A stretch of 13,026 nucleotides of DNA from an uncultured bacterium (GTDB lineage: Bacteria > Patescibacteriota > Gracilibacteria > Absconditabacterales > Absconditicoccaceae), in the NCBI GenBank assembly GCA_937906635.1, contig CALCYP010000060.1:1-13026 (forward strand), in the 5' to 3' direction. A program made the position numbers and the translations under genes. Shown one piece after another: positions 1-7,894 of the stretch (positions are counted from its first letter, which is position 1; each line of letters begins with the position of its first letter). The notes beneath the pieces are model-generated. The model worked only from the letters and a program-made list of their open reading frames with translations, did not search any database and was not told the origin of the DNA.

Positions 1-6
1 GCGTTT

Positions 7-123
7 TGACTGAAAGTCATCCGGCTTCAGCAGGGTTGCCCACTTTTGTCGCTGGCAGACAAAAGTGGGTCGGGGTCCGGGGCGAAGCGCCCGATTAATG
101 TAGATAACTAATGTAGACAACCC
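7..123. repeat. GC-rich structured repeat at window start
   Basis: This stretch is far richer in GC than the genes around it and has no convincing reading frame. It holds a small palindrome, TGACT-gaa-AGTCA (7-19). Next is a perfect 12-bp inverted repeat, CCCACTTTTGTC (39-50) against GACAAAAGTGGG (58-69), with a 7-nt loop. A 5-bp hairpin GGGCG-aag-CGCCC follows (80-92). GGGTTG (33-38) can pair with CAACCC (118-123) and enclose the whole set, so a folded RNA or a REP/MITE-like element is possible. TAATGTAGA is repeated directly at 96-104 and 109-117. No mobile-element gene is visible, and the identity is unknown. Confidence 0.5.
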
Positions 124-173
124 GCCAGAGACTAAAAAGACATCCAATACTAATTTATTATTAACAACCCACA

Positions 174-683
174 ATGGTTTCAACATTATCAAAATTCTAC
201 ACAATACAAACTTGAACAAACAATCCTATTTTAAGGACAAAATCAGAAAAAATCACAAAAATTGATGAAGATTTGATTAATTTGTGAAATGATATGATAG
301 ACTTGATGTACGAAAACGATTGAGTCGGCCTTGCAGCCCCACAAATCTGAAAAAATATTAGAATGATTGCTGTCACTTCTCGAAAAGAGACAAAAAAATG
401 ACAAGAATTAGCAAGCGAGACAATCATGATTAATCCTGAAATCACTGAAAAATCAAACGAAATGGTGGTATGAAAAGAAGCGTGTCTCTCTGTCCCCGAT
501 GTAGAATGATATGTCAAAAGACACAAAAACATTACCGTGGAATATACGAGTTTAGATTGACATAGAAAAACCAAAAAACTAAAAGATTACAATGCCGTAA
601 TAATTCAACACGAAGTAGATCATTTGAATTGAATCCTCTTTGTAGATAAACTTGAAAAAGATTATAAAGAAAAAAAGAAATAA
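174..683 (+). CDS. def: Peptide deformylase (169 aa, code 25)
   Basis: Removes the formyl group from the N-terminal Met of new proteins; a metal-dependent cytoplasmic enzyme. Reading TGA as Gly gives a full-length protein of normal size. All three family motifs are present: GVGLAAPQIG at 50-59, EACLS at 102-106 (the usual form is EGCLS; C104 is a metal ligand), and HEVDH at 146-150 (H146 and H150 bind metal, E147 is catalytic). By my count nine of its ten glycines are TGA, including the first Gly of motif 1. The ATG at 174 gives a standard N-terminus containing the N-PILR segment; no Shine-Dalgarno is visible. It stops at TAA and is followed after 62 nt by lemA on the same strand. Confidence 0.95.
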
Positions 684-745
684 TATTGAAAATACAAAAA
701 ATATTATTATCTTGGACATAATTTTATTTATAATATCAAAAAAAA

Positions 746-1339
746 ATGGAAACAACAAACACAGCCAGCTCTTTATTAGGTTGACTCAGCATATGAGTGG
801 TAATCCTCATCGTAGTGATAATCCTGATTGCAATAGTAGCTTGAATGTACAATTGATTAGTAAAATTGAGACAAGCCGTAAAAGAGGCATTGTCAGATAT
901 CGATGCACAAATGCAACTTAGATTTGATTTAGTAGAAAATTTGGTAAATACGGTAAAATGATATGCAATTCACGAAAAAGAGACATTGACACAAGTAATT
1001 CAAGCCAGAAATATGTATATGAATGCAAAGACAGAATGAGAGAAATTTGCTGCAAACGACCAATTGACTTGAGTTTTAAAGACACTTTTTGCAGTATCTG
1101 AAAGCTATCCAGATCTAAAAGCAAATCAAAATTTCTTGCAATTACAGACAGAACTTTCTGATATAGAAAACAAAATTGCTGCTGCAAGGAGATTTTACAA
1201 TTCTTCAGTAAAAGATTACAATACTGCAATCCAAGTATTTCCAAAAAATCTTGTTGCAAAAATGTTTTGATTCAACGAATATGATTTTTTTCAAGTTACA
1301 GATGAAGCAGCCAAAAAAGCTCCAAAAGTACAATTTTAG
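746..1339 (+). CDS. lemA: LemA family membrane protein (197 aa, code 25)
   Basis: LemA proteins are small membrane-anchored helical proteins of poorly understood function, often encoded beside HtpX-type proteases as here. One hydrophobic segment lies at about residues 12-33. It is followed by the family helical core: VKLRQAVKEALSDIDAQMQ, then R-x-DLVENLVNTVKGYA, then RNMY, and a C-terminal RRFYNSSVKDYN segment ending in a FPKNLVA-type tail. Length is typical. Glycines are largely TGA (two in the membrane helix region). The gene stops at TAG and htpX starts 20 nt later, so co-transcription is likely. A TATAAT at 729-734 lies only 11 nt before the ATG; this could mean a near-leaderless transcript, but no good -35 box supports it. 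Confidence 0.93.
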
Positions 1340-1359
1340 TTTAACATAGTCCATATACA

Positions 1360-2274
1360 ATGTGAATATATAAATCTATAAACAGCAATAAAATAAAGAC
1401 TATTGCTTTGATTATATGTTTTCCTTTATTGTTATTTGTCGTTACCTATTTTATTATACTTTTATTCTCATGATGAAATAGGAGTGATACTGTAGCACAA
1501 GCAATAGATATTGCTACGACACTATCTATCATTGTCACCATAGTTTGAACTATATCACTATTTTTCCAAAAAAAAATAATTTTCAACTACACTTGAGCCA
1601 AAGAATTACAAAGGAAAGACAATCCCAAAATTTACAATATCGTAGAAAATTTATGCATCTCAAAATGATTAAAGACTCCAAAAATTTGAATCATCCAAGA
1701 CAATAGTATGAATGCATTTGCTACATGATGGAGCGACAAAGATTCGCGAATAGTATTTACATCTTGATTAATAAATAGGTTAAACGATGATGAGATTGCA
1801 GCTGTAGCTGGACATGAACTCACACATATTGCAAATAGAGATTGTAGACTTATGGCCGTAATTGTAATATATATTTGAATATTTACTACTATATGATCAT
1901 ATATTTGTAGATATGGACTATATTCTTGAGGTTCCTCCAACAATAAATCAAAATCATGAGCAATTCTCATCATAATATGATTAGTATGCCTATCTTTGTG
2001 ATATATTTTCTATCCTCTTATCAGACTTGCCATATCACGCAAAAGAGAATTTTTGGCAGATGCCTGAAGCGTACTTTTGACAAGAGATAGAGACGCTATG
2101 ATTTCAGCATTACAAAAAATCAGTACAGACTCTACAGTAGAATCAATTCAAAGAGATACAGTAGCAGCTATGTGTATCGAAAATCCAATTCCAAAACTAA
2201 GAAAAGGACTTTCAAACTTATTTTCCACTCACCCTTCTGTCGAAGACAGAATCGCAGCACTAAAAAATTATTAG
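1360..2274 (+). CDS. htpX: HtpX-type M48 zinc metalloprotease (304 aa, code 25)
   Basis: Integral-membrane protease of the HtpX/M48B family, which degrades damaged membrane proteins. Two N-terminal hydrophobic segments (about 15-37 and 47-66) precede the catalytic domain. The zinc motif HELTH is at 152-156 (H152 and H156 bind zinc, E153 is catalytic). Two further membrane segments follow, then REFLADAG with the third zinc ligand E230, and the family-typical STHPSVEDRIAAL near the C-terminus. Length fits the family (about 280-310 aa). Only the last 65 codons are free of TGA, so a standard-code caller would see just a C-terminal fragment. The start ATG is followed at once by a TGA glycine. It sits 20 nt after lemA, and its TAG lies at the edge of a GTC-type heptad repeat. 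Confidence 0.94.
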
Positions 2275-2340
2275 TCGACAGTTATTAGTCAGCAGTCGAC
2301 CGTTGTTTATTCTGTCGACTATAGACTATCGACTAATGAC
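2273..2340. repeat. Inverted heptad repeat between convergent genes (GTC type)
   Basis: The left half reads as 7-bp units AGTCGAC, AGTTATT, AGTCAGC, AGTCGAC (2273-2300). The right half reads in the opposite sense as CGACTAT, AGACTAT, CGACTAA (2316-2336). The halves are roughly complementary and would fold into a long imperfect hairpin with an AT-rich loop near 2301-2315. It separates the 3' ends of htpX (plus) and the recombinase (minus), so a two-way transcription terminator is a reasonable guess. The htpX stop TAG lies at its left edge. The same design occurs at 11015-11070. Confidence 0.7.
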
Positions 2341-2342
2341 CC

Positions 2343-2360
2343 CGACGACTTTAGTCGTCG
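2343..2360. repeat. REP-like palindrome CGACGACT-tt-AGTCGTCG
   Basis: A perfect 8-bp stem with a 2-nt centre. It overlaps the last two codons and the TAA stop of the minus-strand recombinase gene. The core GACT-ww-AGTC is the same as in palindromes at 6915-6934 and 6989-7002, with a near match at 7-19. It lacks a clear T-run, so it is not a classic terminator. Confidence 0.6.
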
Positions 2361-3286
2361 AGTAAATCATGCACTCATTTCAAATACTTGTCATCTACAT
2401 GGGTATATATTTGAGTCGTAGTAATACTTGAATGTCCAAGTAACGCCTGTACAGCACGCAAATCTGCTCATTTTTGGAGCAATGCTGTAGCAAAACTGTG
2501 TCTCAAAGTATGTGGTGTCACTTTTTTCTTAATTCATGCTAAATTTTTGTACTTTTTCACTATCTCCTCTACTGAGTTTCTAGACAATTTATGTCACCTA
2601 CTATTTTGAGACAAACTAATAAACAAATATTCTGAATTATCTGATCTAGCCTTCAAATAATCTACCAAAGCTTCTTTTGCTTTTTCAGTCATAAAAATTG
2701 CACGAATTTTTGATCACTTTCACATCACAGAAAATTGTTTTGTTTGAGAGTCCAATTCGGATCTTTTTAAATTAATAAGCTCTGTAACTCTGAGACCAGT
2801 ACCATACAAAATATTTAAAATTGCTAAATCTCTTTTTCTTATTAAATTATTTTTTTCGTATTCAAAAGGCGCATCCAATATCTTTTGTACTTCTTCTTGT
2901 GTGAGAAAATTTACATCTCTAGTTGGCATTTTTGCTAATTCAATTTTATCTGGAGATATACAATCAATATCATTTTTCAGACAAAATTTGAAAAAAGACC
3001 TCAGAGCTACAGCATGATAGTTTACAGTTTTTTTTGATAATCAAAGCTGATTTAGATACATCCTGTAATCCAAAATATGCATTGCCTTAATATCTCTGAC
3101 ATCCACATTTCAAACATAATTTACAAATCTATTTAGCCACAAACTATAATTTTCCAAAGTTTTTGGACTATTATTTTTTTCAAATTCTAAATAATAAAGA
3201 AATTTCTCTAGCAAAGATTCTATACTATACATATTTTCCAACTTATCTCCTGAAGAAAGTTGCGATTTTATGGTTCAATTATCCAT
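2351..3286 (-). CDS. Tyrosine recombinase, XerC/XerD-like (311 aa, code 25)
   Basis: Site-specific recombinase of the phage-integrase family; by length and layout most like XerC/XerD, which resolve chromosome dimers at dif. The N-terminal SAM-like DNA-binding domain spans about 20-110 and the catalytic domain about 125-305. Catalytic residues are all visible: R166 in GTGLRVTEL, the lysine loop GKGSKIR (189-195), H259 and R262 in HTLRH, H285 in LLGHSS, and the nucleophile Y294 in QIYTH. The gene begins 7 nt after the stop of the large upstream gene on the same strand. A later ATG (residue 19) is possible, and no Shine-Dalgarno helps to choose. No integrated element or dif site is evident beside it, so a housekeeping Xer role fits better than a mobile-element integrase, but XerC versus XerD cannot be decided here. 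Confidence 0.92.
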
Positions 3287-3293
3287 AAATTTT

Positions 3294-5846
3294 TTATTTT
3301 GTTAAATCTGATAGTTTTTTTAGTAAATCATCCATCCTATCAAATACACTTGTATCTATTTCTTCTCAATTTTCAAGCTTTGTTAATTCTCCCTGTGCAG
3401 TATTTTGTATACTACGTCAGACATTTGCCACTACTTGTTTTCCATTACTTTCTCCCCAATCGAGATAGTATTGTCCAGATGCTGCATAAGCATTTAATCT
3501 ATCCACATATTCTTGTGCTTCTCACAATATATCATTAATTTCAGCAAAAGGATCAAAATCTCAATTATCTTCTCATCACTCCTCATCTCCTCATATTTCA
3601 TTTGATTCTCAAGTCTCTGAATCAATCTCTCATTCATCATCACTAATGTAGTTCTCCTCTCAATCTCAAGAAATTTCAGGATCCTGATTTTGATCTCAAT
3701 CTTCATCTCACAGCAAAAGACCAGCTAAACTATCAGGATCTATCTCCTGCTCTTGTACATCATCTCAAAAATCTTCAATACCAACTTCTTCAATATTTTC
3801 TTCATCTATATTATTTTCATCTATATTGTTTTCATCTATATTAACCTCTTCATTATCTCACACAAGAAATCAAACTACAGGGTCATTTTTATTGATTATC
3901 TTAGAAAATTCCTCAGGAAACATTTTACTAGCGACATAGACACCGACTCACAACAAAACACAAACTAACAAAAAAATTCATAACACTTTAAATCATGATT
4001 GTTTTTTTCTTTTTTTCTGAGCTACAGGCTGGACAACCGAATTCACAACTTGTCACTCATTTACAGATCAAATCAATGTTCAATTAGTTATGTCATTATT
4101 TCAAACAATAGTTTGATCTACAGGTTCTATTTCTGATACCAGAGAATCTAGATTTATTTCTGAATTAGGATTAGGATTATTTACGACTACATCTTGGATA
4201 GCTTCTTGTTGAATCTCTGATTGAACTTCTGGTTGAGCTACTGGTTGAATTTCTTGTGGAATTTCTGGTTGTAAATTTTGAGGTTCAACCGAATCAAATT
4301 GTGATAATTCATCATTTACATTATTTTCCAAATTACTTTGAACTACGTCATTTTGCACAGTAGGAATATTATTGTCCATTGAATTTTCCATTTGCACAGT
4401 TTCAGTTCACAAATTTTGTAAATTATTTTCTGGAATAACATTTTGTATTGACTGATCTTGTTGTACAAATCATTGTTCAGTATCCAAATTTGATAAATCA
4501 ATTTGTCCAGAATTTGATGAATCAAGCAAATTAGACATCTGTGTAAATTCTGCTTCATTTGGCACATAAGTATTTTCTTGATTCATTTGTTGCATTCATC
4601 AAACATCTGATATTAAATCTCAATTCCCATTTTCTACGACATCTGTTCACATATTTTCAATATGCAAATCATTTTGTCCAACTGATTGATCATTTATGTC
4701 TGAATTTACATTTCAAATAATATTTGAATCAATATTTGAATCAATATTTTGAGCTGCAGTATTTACAGAGTCGCTTATCACATTTTCTACATTTTGACTT
4801 ACATTTTCTGGAGACACATCAATATCTCAAGACATAGGTTCATCTCCACTTCAAAACGATTCTTCCACTTTTTTATCTTCTTGTGAAAGTCGATCTTCAG
4901 TATTTTCTCATTCAGAATTTACTACTGAATTAATATCATCAGTCGCTACTCCAGTCTGTATCGTCTGTGTATTTTGAGTAACTGGCTCAGCATCCTGTGA
5001 AACTGGTTCTACATTTTGTGGAACTGATTCTACATTTTGTACAATAGGATTTACATTCTCTTGAATAGAATTTTCTTGTCCAACCGTATCTTGTCCATTA
5101 CCAGCAAGATTACTTGATGTTTCCATCATTTGAGGATCTTGCGCAGATTGTCCAATTTGATTTTCCAATTGATTCGTATTTAATTCTTCATTTTCTTGTA
5201 AATCTTGTCCATCTTCAACAGAATTTTCTATTGTTTGATTAGCAATTTCTCATTGATCATTTTTATGCTCATCTCAAAACGAAATTAAATCTTCAATCTC
5301 ATCATCCAATTTGTCCTGAGAATAATCATTATCTTGTATTTCTGTATTTTCTTGTCAATTATTAGAAATATCATCTTGAGAATCTATGACATCTCCTGGA
5401 TCTATTCAAGCCAAATAAGAATCATCTGAATCTACATCATTCACACCTTGATTTCCATCAGTTCATTGAAATGAGTATTGTTTTCATTCAATTTGACTTT
5501 CTTCTTTATTTGCTTCTTCATCAGGCGTAAGAAACATACCACTTCTTTGCTGTGGTTGCACTGTAGAAGAAATATCAATATTTCACAAATTAATATCACT
5601 GTCTTCGTTACTTTTTGTTATAGCTTCATCAGGAGTCAAAAACATTCAGCTTCTTCATTGCCTTCTCATTTGATCTTGCATATCATCTGACAATCAATTT
5701 CCACTTTGATTATTACTAGTAGAATCATCAAAATTAAAATCAAAATCATCAGAATCTCACGAACTTTGACTTGACTGATTTCATATCAAATTGGGGTTTG
5801 CTTGTTGATTTTGTGGATTTACTCCATTGTTTTCATCATTTGGCAT
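3294..5846 (-). CDS. Large acidic, low-complexity single-span membrane protein (850 aa, code 25), function unknown
   Basis: One uninterrupted frame when TGA is Gly. I do not recognise a family. Residues 1-610 are very rich in Asn, Gln, Asp, Glu and Ser, with few aromatics, and look disordered. Within them RSGMFLTPDE occurs twice (65-74 and 101-110). A stretch of about 7-residue repeats reads QNVESVP, QNVEPVS, QDAEPVT, and a 6-residue pattern follows near 520-545 (QPEIPQ, QPEVQS). A basic patch KKRKK (611-615) precedes one membrane helix (about 621-639). By the positive-inside rule the N-terminal part is cytoplasmic and the last 210 residues are outside. That tail is strongly acidic, with three NIDEN/E repeats (about 667-682) and a DEDGDQNQD stretch (about 712-720) like calcium-binding loops. 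It ends in a more ordered segment (about 765-850). Surface attachment or scaffolding is possible but only a guess. The recombinase gene follows after 7 nt. Confidence 0.85.
3801..3845 (-). repeat. Three tandem 15-bp copies inside the large gene
   Basis: Near-perfect copies of TTCATCTATATTnTT on the plus strand at 3801-3815, 3816-3830 and 3831-3845. They keep the reading frame of the minus-strand 850-aa gene and encode Asn-Ile-Asp-Glu-Asn/Glu repeats just outside the membrane span. The near identity suggests recent slippage or duplication. Confidence 0.8.
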
Positions 5847-5871
5847 TTTTTGTTTTTATTAATAAATAAAT

Positions 5872-6096
5872 TATTAGCTAATAGCCTATAGCTTGTGGCT
5901 AATAGCAAAAGATTTTTTTATTTATCTCATTTATGTCAAAGCTATTAGCTATCGGCTATCAGCCAATGGCTGATATCATTATAATCAGAAAAAAAAATAA
6001 TGCAAATTTTTGGGGACTTTTTTCATTAGCTGATAGTTTATAGCTATTTGCTAATAACAAATGAGTTTTAGCTATCCGCTATCGGCTATCAGCTAT
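5872..6096. repeat. Four clusters of GCTAT-type heptad repeat
   Basis: This gap of about 250 bp between the large gene and comF has no gene. It holds four short arrays of a 7-bp unit, roughly NRGCTAT. The first (5872-5906) runs in the reverse orientation. The others run forward: 5939-5977 (AAGCTAT, TAGCTAT, CGGCTAT, CAGCCAA, TGGCTGA), 6027-6054 (TAGCTGA, TAGTTTA, TAGCTAT, TTGCTAA) and 6069-6096 (TAGCTAT, CCGCTAT, CGGCTAT, CAGCTAT). Heptad phase is strict within each array. The comF stop codon (plus-strand CTA, 6093-6095) lies inside the last unit. Any promoter for the large gene must also lie in this gap, but none is clear. Confidence 0.8.
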
Positions 6097-6800
6097 TGAC
6101 CAACCTTCCTGCACAAAACCACTCCTCGAATACAAACTTTTGGATACTTCGACTTTATAAATTTTGCCACTTCATTCATCGTGCTTCAAGTCGTAGTGAC
6201 ATCATCTACCAAGATAATTGTCTGAACATTTTCCAGAGCACTTTCATTTTTGAAATCAAAAGCATTTTTCAAATTTTTCAACCTTCATTCCCTATCCAAA
6301 GTTGCTTGAGATTTTGTTTTTTTTATTTTTTTCAAAAATTCTCAATATTGCAAATTCAACTTTTTTGCTAAATTTTTTGCAAGCAAAAAGGATTGATTAT
6401 ATCATTTCACAAAATATCTCCTATGCCAATGAGATGGAATTCACGAAACCACGACATTTCATTTTTCAATCTTTGAATTCAAAGTATGATTTGCATAAAT
6501 AGCGAGGCATACTCTATCTATCAGAAAATCTACGACATCTCTTTTGTGATAATATTTCAATTTTAAAACAATTTTTTTCAAAAATCATGAATAAGAAAAT
6601 GGAATCAAAATTCAATCCAGCACAAAATCACCATACGACTTGCAATCCACACAAGTAGCATAATCACTGGAATATCTATGACAGCCAGGGCAAATTTCCA
6701 TATGTGGTTGCAAAGTCCTTTTGCAATTCGGACATAAATATTCCCCTATTTTACCACAACCAACACATTTTTTGGGGAAAATTAAATCTAAAATTTTCAT
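6093..6800 (-). CDS. comF: ComF family phosphoribosyltransferase-like protein (235 aa, code 25)
   Basis: ComF/GntX-type protein, linked in other bacteria to DNA uptake (competence); the exact reaction is not established. An N-terminal double zinc-finger region has cysteines at 12, 15, 23, 26, 37, 40, 50 and 53. The C-terminal type-I phosphoribosyltransferase domain carries the PRPP loop IILVDDVTTTGST, with acidic D199 and D200, and an upstream RYFVKGYNQS segment typical of ComF. Length is normal. Eight of 15 glycines are TGA by my count, including the one in the PRPP loop. Start is the first ATG before the MKILDLIFPKKCVGCG N-terminus; no Shine-Dalgarno. It is alone on its strand, with the foreign-looking island upstream and heptad repeats at its 3' end. 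CPR bacteria commonly keep competence genes, which fits nucleic-acid scavenging. Confidence 0.92.
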
Positions 6801-6876
6801 AAAATTACATAAAATTTAAAGATAATAAGGTTATAACAAGAATGTCTCAATTTTCAACACAAAGACAAAAAGAATC

Positions 6877-6895
6877 GTCCCTCCGGGACTTTTTT
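6877..6895 (+). terminator. Rho-independent terminator-like hairpin
   Basis: GTCCC-tcc-GGGAC followed by six T on the plus strand. An A-rich stretch before it (AAAAAGAA, 6867-6874) makes it partly two-way. No plus-strand gene lies upstream, so it may instead shield comF from minus-strand transcription leaving the island. Confidence 0.55.
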
Positions 6896-6914
6896 ACTTC
6901 TTTTATCTCATATA

Positions 6915-7002
6915 CCCACGACTAAAGTCGTGGGCTAATGTTTTCTATTCCCATGATAGTCGCAAAGCGACGACTCCGTATCTAACCTATGACTTTAGTC
7001 AT
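6915..7002. repeat. Cluster of three REP-like hairpins
   Basis: Three hairpins lie in the gap between the island and comF. The first is CCCACGACT-aa-AGTCGTGGG (6915-6934, perfect 9-bp stem). The second is GTCGC-aaa-GCGAC (6959-6971). The third is ATGACT-tt-AGTCAT (6989-7002). The first and third share the core GACT-ww-AGTC with the palindrome at 2343-2360. They are richer in GC than the surroundings and have no T-tracts, which fits REP elements better than terminators. No REP-associated transposase gene is present. Confidence 0.6.
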
Positions 7003-7034
7003 GGATGATTTAATGGTATAAAAACATCTGAATT

Positions 7035-7063
7035 AAAAAAATGGACATGAATTTCATGCCCAT
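7035..7063 (-). terminator. Rho-independent terminator of small gene D
   Basis: On the minus strand ATGGGCATG-aaatt-CATGTCCAT (one G-U pair) is followed by seven T. It starts 7 nt past the TGA codon that ends gene D, which supports that TGA being a real stop in the code this gene was written for. Confidence 0.8.
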
Positions 7064-7070
7064 GTAAAAA

Positions 7071-7379
7071 TCATTTCCTAATCACGACACGACAACCATA
7101 ATTTTGGACGAGATCTTCTGCCATTTCTCTGGAATAAACTTTCAATACCGTAAAGTCATCCAAATAACCCTCAATCACATCCAAAATCAAAGCAGTCCCA
7201 TGATGTTTTGCCAATTCTTGAGCAACACTTAATGGTAATTTTACCGTCAAAAGAATTGGAGTCGGATCGTCACAGTCATCCAGCAAAGAGCTGTATGGTG
7301 GCAAAACATGCCACATTCGGATGTACTTCAAAGATTTCTTCTTTGAACGATAAATTTTGTATTTTCTTTTTATGCACAT
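7071..7379 (-). CDS. Small island protein D (102 aa, standard-code style, TGA stop)
   Basis: I recognise no family. The protein starts with a strongly basic stretch (residues 1-21, with eleven Lys/Arg) and continues with a mixed globular-looking region and a C-terminal S-R-E-M-A-E-D-L-V-Q-N-Y-G-C segment. That segment resembles the C-termini of island genes A, B and C. The start is well fixed: AGGAGG ends 5 nt before the ATG, and a consensus promoter lies just upstream. None of its three glycines is TGA. It ends in TGA, followed at once by a terminator. If TGA were read as Gly here, the frame would run on to a TAG at 6987-6989, through the terminator. Its signals differ from those of every flanking gene, which suggests transfer or an assembly join. 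Confidence 0.75.
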   Translation of the reverse strand: MCIKRKYKIYRSKKKSLKYIRMWHVLPPYSSLLDDCDDPTPILLTVKLPLSVAQELAKHHGTALILDVIEGYLDDFTVLKVYSREMAEDLVQNYGCRVVIRK

Positions 7380-7384
7380 AACGA

Positions 7385-7390
7385 CCTCCT
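7385..7390 (-). promoter_or_regulatory. Strong Shine-Dalgarno AGGAGG for gene D
   Basis: AGGAGG on the minus strand, 5 nt before the ATG at 7377-7379. It is a full anti-16S match, and it stands out because none of the nine code-25 genes in the window shows one. Confidence 0.85.
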
Positions 7391-7415
7391 ATTTTTTTAA
7401 TTTTTATTTTCTATC

Positions 7416-7443
7416 ATTATATATAAACATAACTAATTGTCAA
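7416..7443 (-). promoter_or_regulatory. Consensus sigma70 promoter of gene D
   Basis: On the minus strand, -35 TTGACA (7438-7443), a 16-bp spacer and -10 TATAAT (7416-7421), both boxes perfect. The predicted start near 7409 gives a leader of about 30 nt carrying the Shine-Dalgarno. Confidence 0.85.
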
Positions 7444-7445
7444 AC

Positions 7446-7475
7446 AAAAAATACTGCAAGAAATTCTCACAGTAT
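7446..7475 (-). terminator. Rho-independent terminator of small gene C
   Basis: On the minus strand a stem of about 10-12 bp (arms AATACTG and CAGTATT plus inner pairs, two of them G-U) is followed by a T-run. It begins about 14 nt after the TGA stop of gene C and ends just before the -35 box of gene D. Confidence 0.8.
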
Positions 7476-7489
7476 TTTCATACAAAAAA

Positions 7490-7768
7490 TCACTCTCTAA
7501 TTTTAGGTACATAACCATGCTTCATCAACAAAAGTCCCCCATGTTTATTGTCACAGGAGACAACATTGCCAGACGTCATAGTAAAGGCAAATCTACGATT
7601 TTCTGGCAGTTTGTCACGCATATCCTTGAGCTCATCAAAGTTCAAAGGACTTACACCTTTTTTTGGAACAAATCTCAGCCATTCGACTTTGTAATTCCAA
7701 AGACGAACGAACTCTTTCATACGCTCCTCTGGAGTCTTAGAATGATTTTCTCTTAAATAATACGCCAT
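7490..7768 (-). CDS. Small island protein C (92 aa, standard-code style, TGA stop)
   Basis: Unrecognised family. A charged, probably helical N-terminal half (KTPEERMKEFVRLWNYKVEW, 11-30) is followed by a segment ending in SGNVVSCDNKHGGLLLMKHGY (about 66-86), which resembles the C-terminal motif of genes A, B and D. I chose the ATG at 7766-7768 because a promoter -10 box lies at 7797-7802. Upstream TTG starts would fall inside or before the promoter. No clear Shine-Dalgarno. All five glycines are GGN and the gene ends in TGA followed by a terminator. It is in the same frame as gene B, with only TGA codons between them, so in the host's code the two would read as one long frame ending at TAG (7433-7435). 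Confidence 0.72.
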   Translation of the reverse strand: MAYYLRENHSKTPEERMKEFVRLWNYKVEWLRFVPKKGVSPLNFDELKDMRDKLPENRRFAFTMTSGNVVSCDNKHGGLLLMKHGYVPKIRE

Positions 7769-7796
7769 AATAAGAAGTTTAAGATATGTGGAAGGA

Positions 7797-7824
7797 ATTA
7801 TACTCAATCAAACAAAAAAATCAA
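7797..7824 (-). promoter_or_regulatory. Sigma70-like promoter of gene C
   Basis: On the minus strand, -35 TTGATT (7819-7824), a 16-bp spacer and -10 TATAAT (7797-7802). Box sequences and spacing are the same as for gene A's promoter. The predicted start is near 7790, about 22 nt before the chosen ATG. Confidence 0.75.
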
Positions 7825-7836
7825 CAAGAAATCTAT

Positions 7837-7871
7837 AAAAAAGTGCTACAAAGGTAGACCTCATAGCACTT
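7837..7871 (-). terminator. Rho-independent terminator after gene B
   Basis: On the minus strand, arms AAGTGCTA (7864-7871) and TAGCACTT (7841-7848) enclose a loop with a further GAGG/CCTT pairing. Six T follow. It lies 23 nt past the TGA that ends gene B. Confidence 0.8.
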
Positions 7872-7894
7872 AAAGCTCAAATTCCTAATACGAA

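Noticed and set aside
33..123. tRNA or rRNA fragment in the GC-rich start
   Set aside because: No T-loop, anticodon-arm or conserved rRNA sequence is visible; only simple hairpins.
174..2274. Reading def, lemA and htpX as decayed pseudogenes with many stops
   Set aside because: All interruptions are TGA, none is TAA or TAG, frames are otherwise unbroken, and TGA falls on conserved glycines. This is recoding, not decay.
2351..3286. Recombinase as the integrase of the 6.9-8.4 kb island
   Set aside because: It is 3.6 kb away, written in code 25 unlike the island, tightly linked to a host-style gene, and no attachment-site repeats flank the island that I can see.
7517..7756. Plus-strand 79-residue frame in the island
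   Set aside because: It is the antisense shadow of gene C, which has a promoter, terminator and motif similarity to its neighbours.
7769..7807. Longer N-terminus for gene C from a TTG start
   Set aside because: The -10 box at 7797-7802 lies within it, so the transcript would begin downstream.
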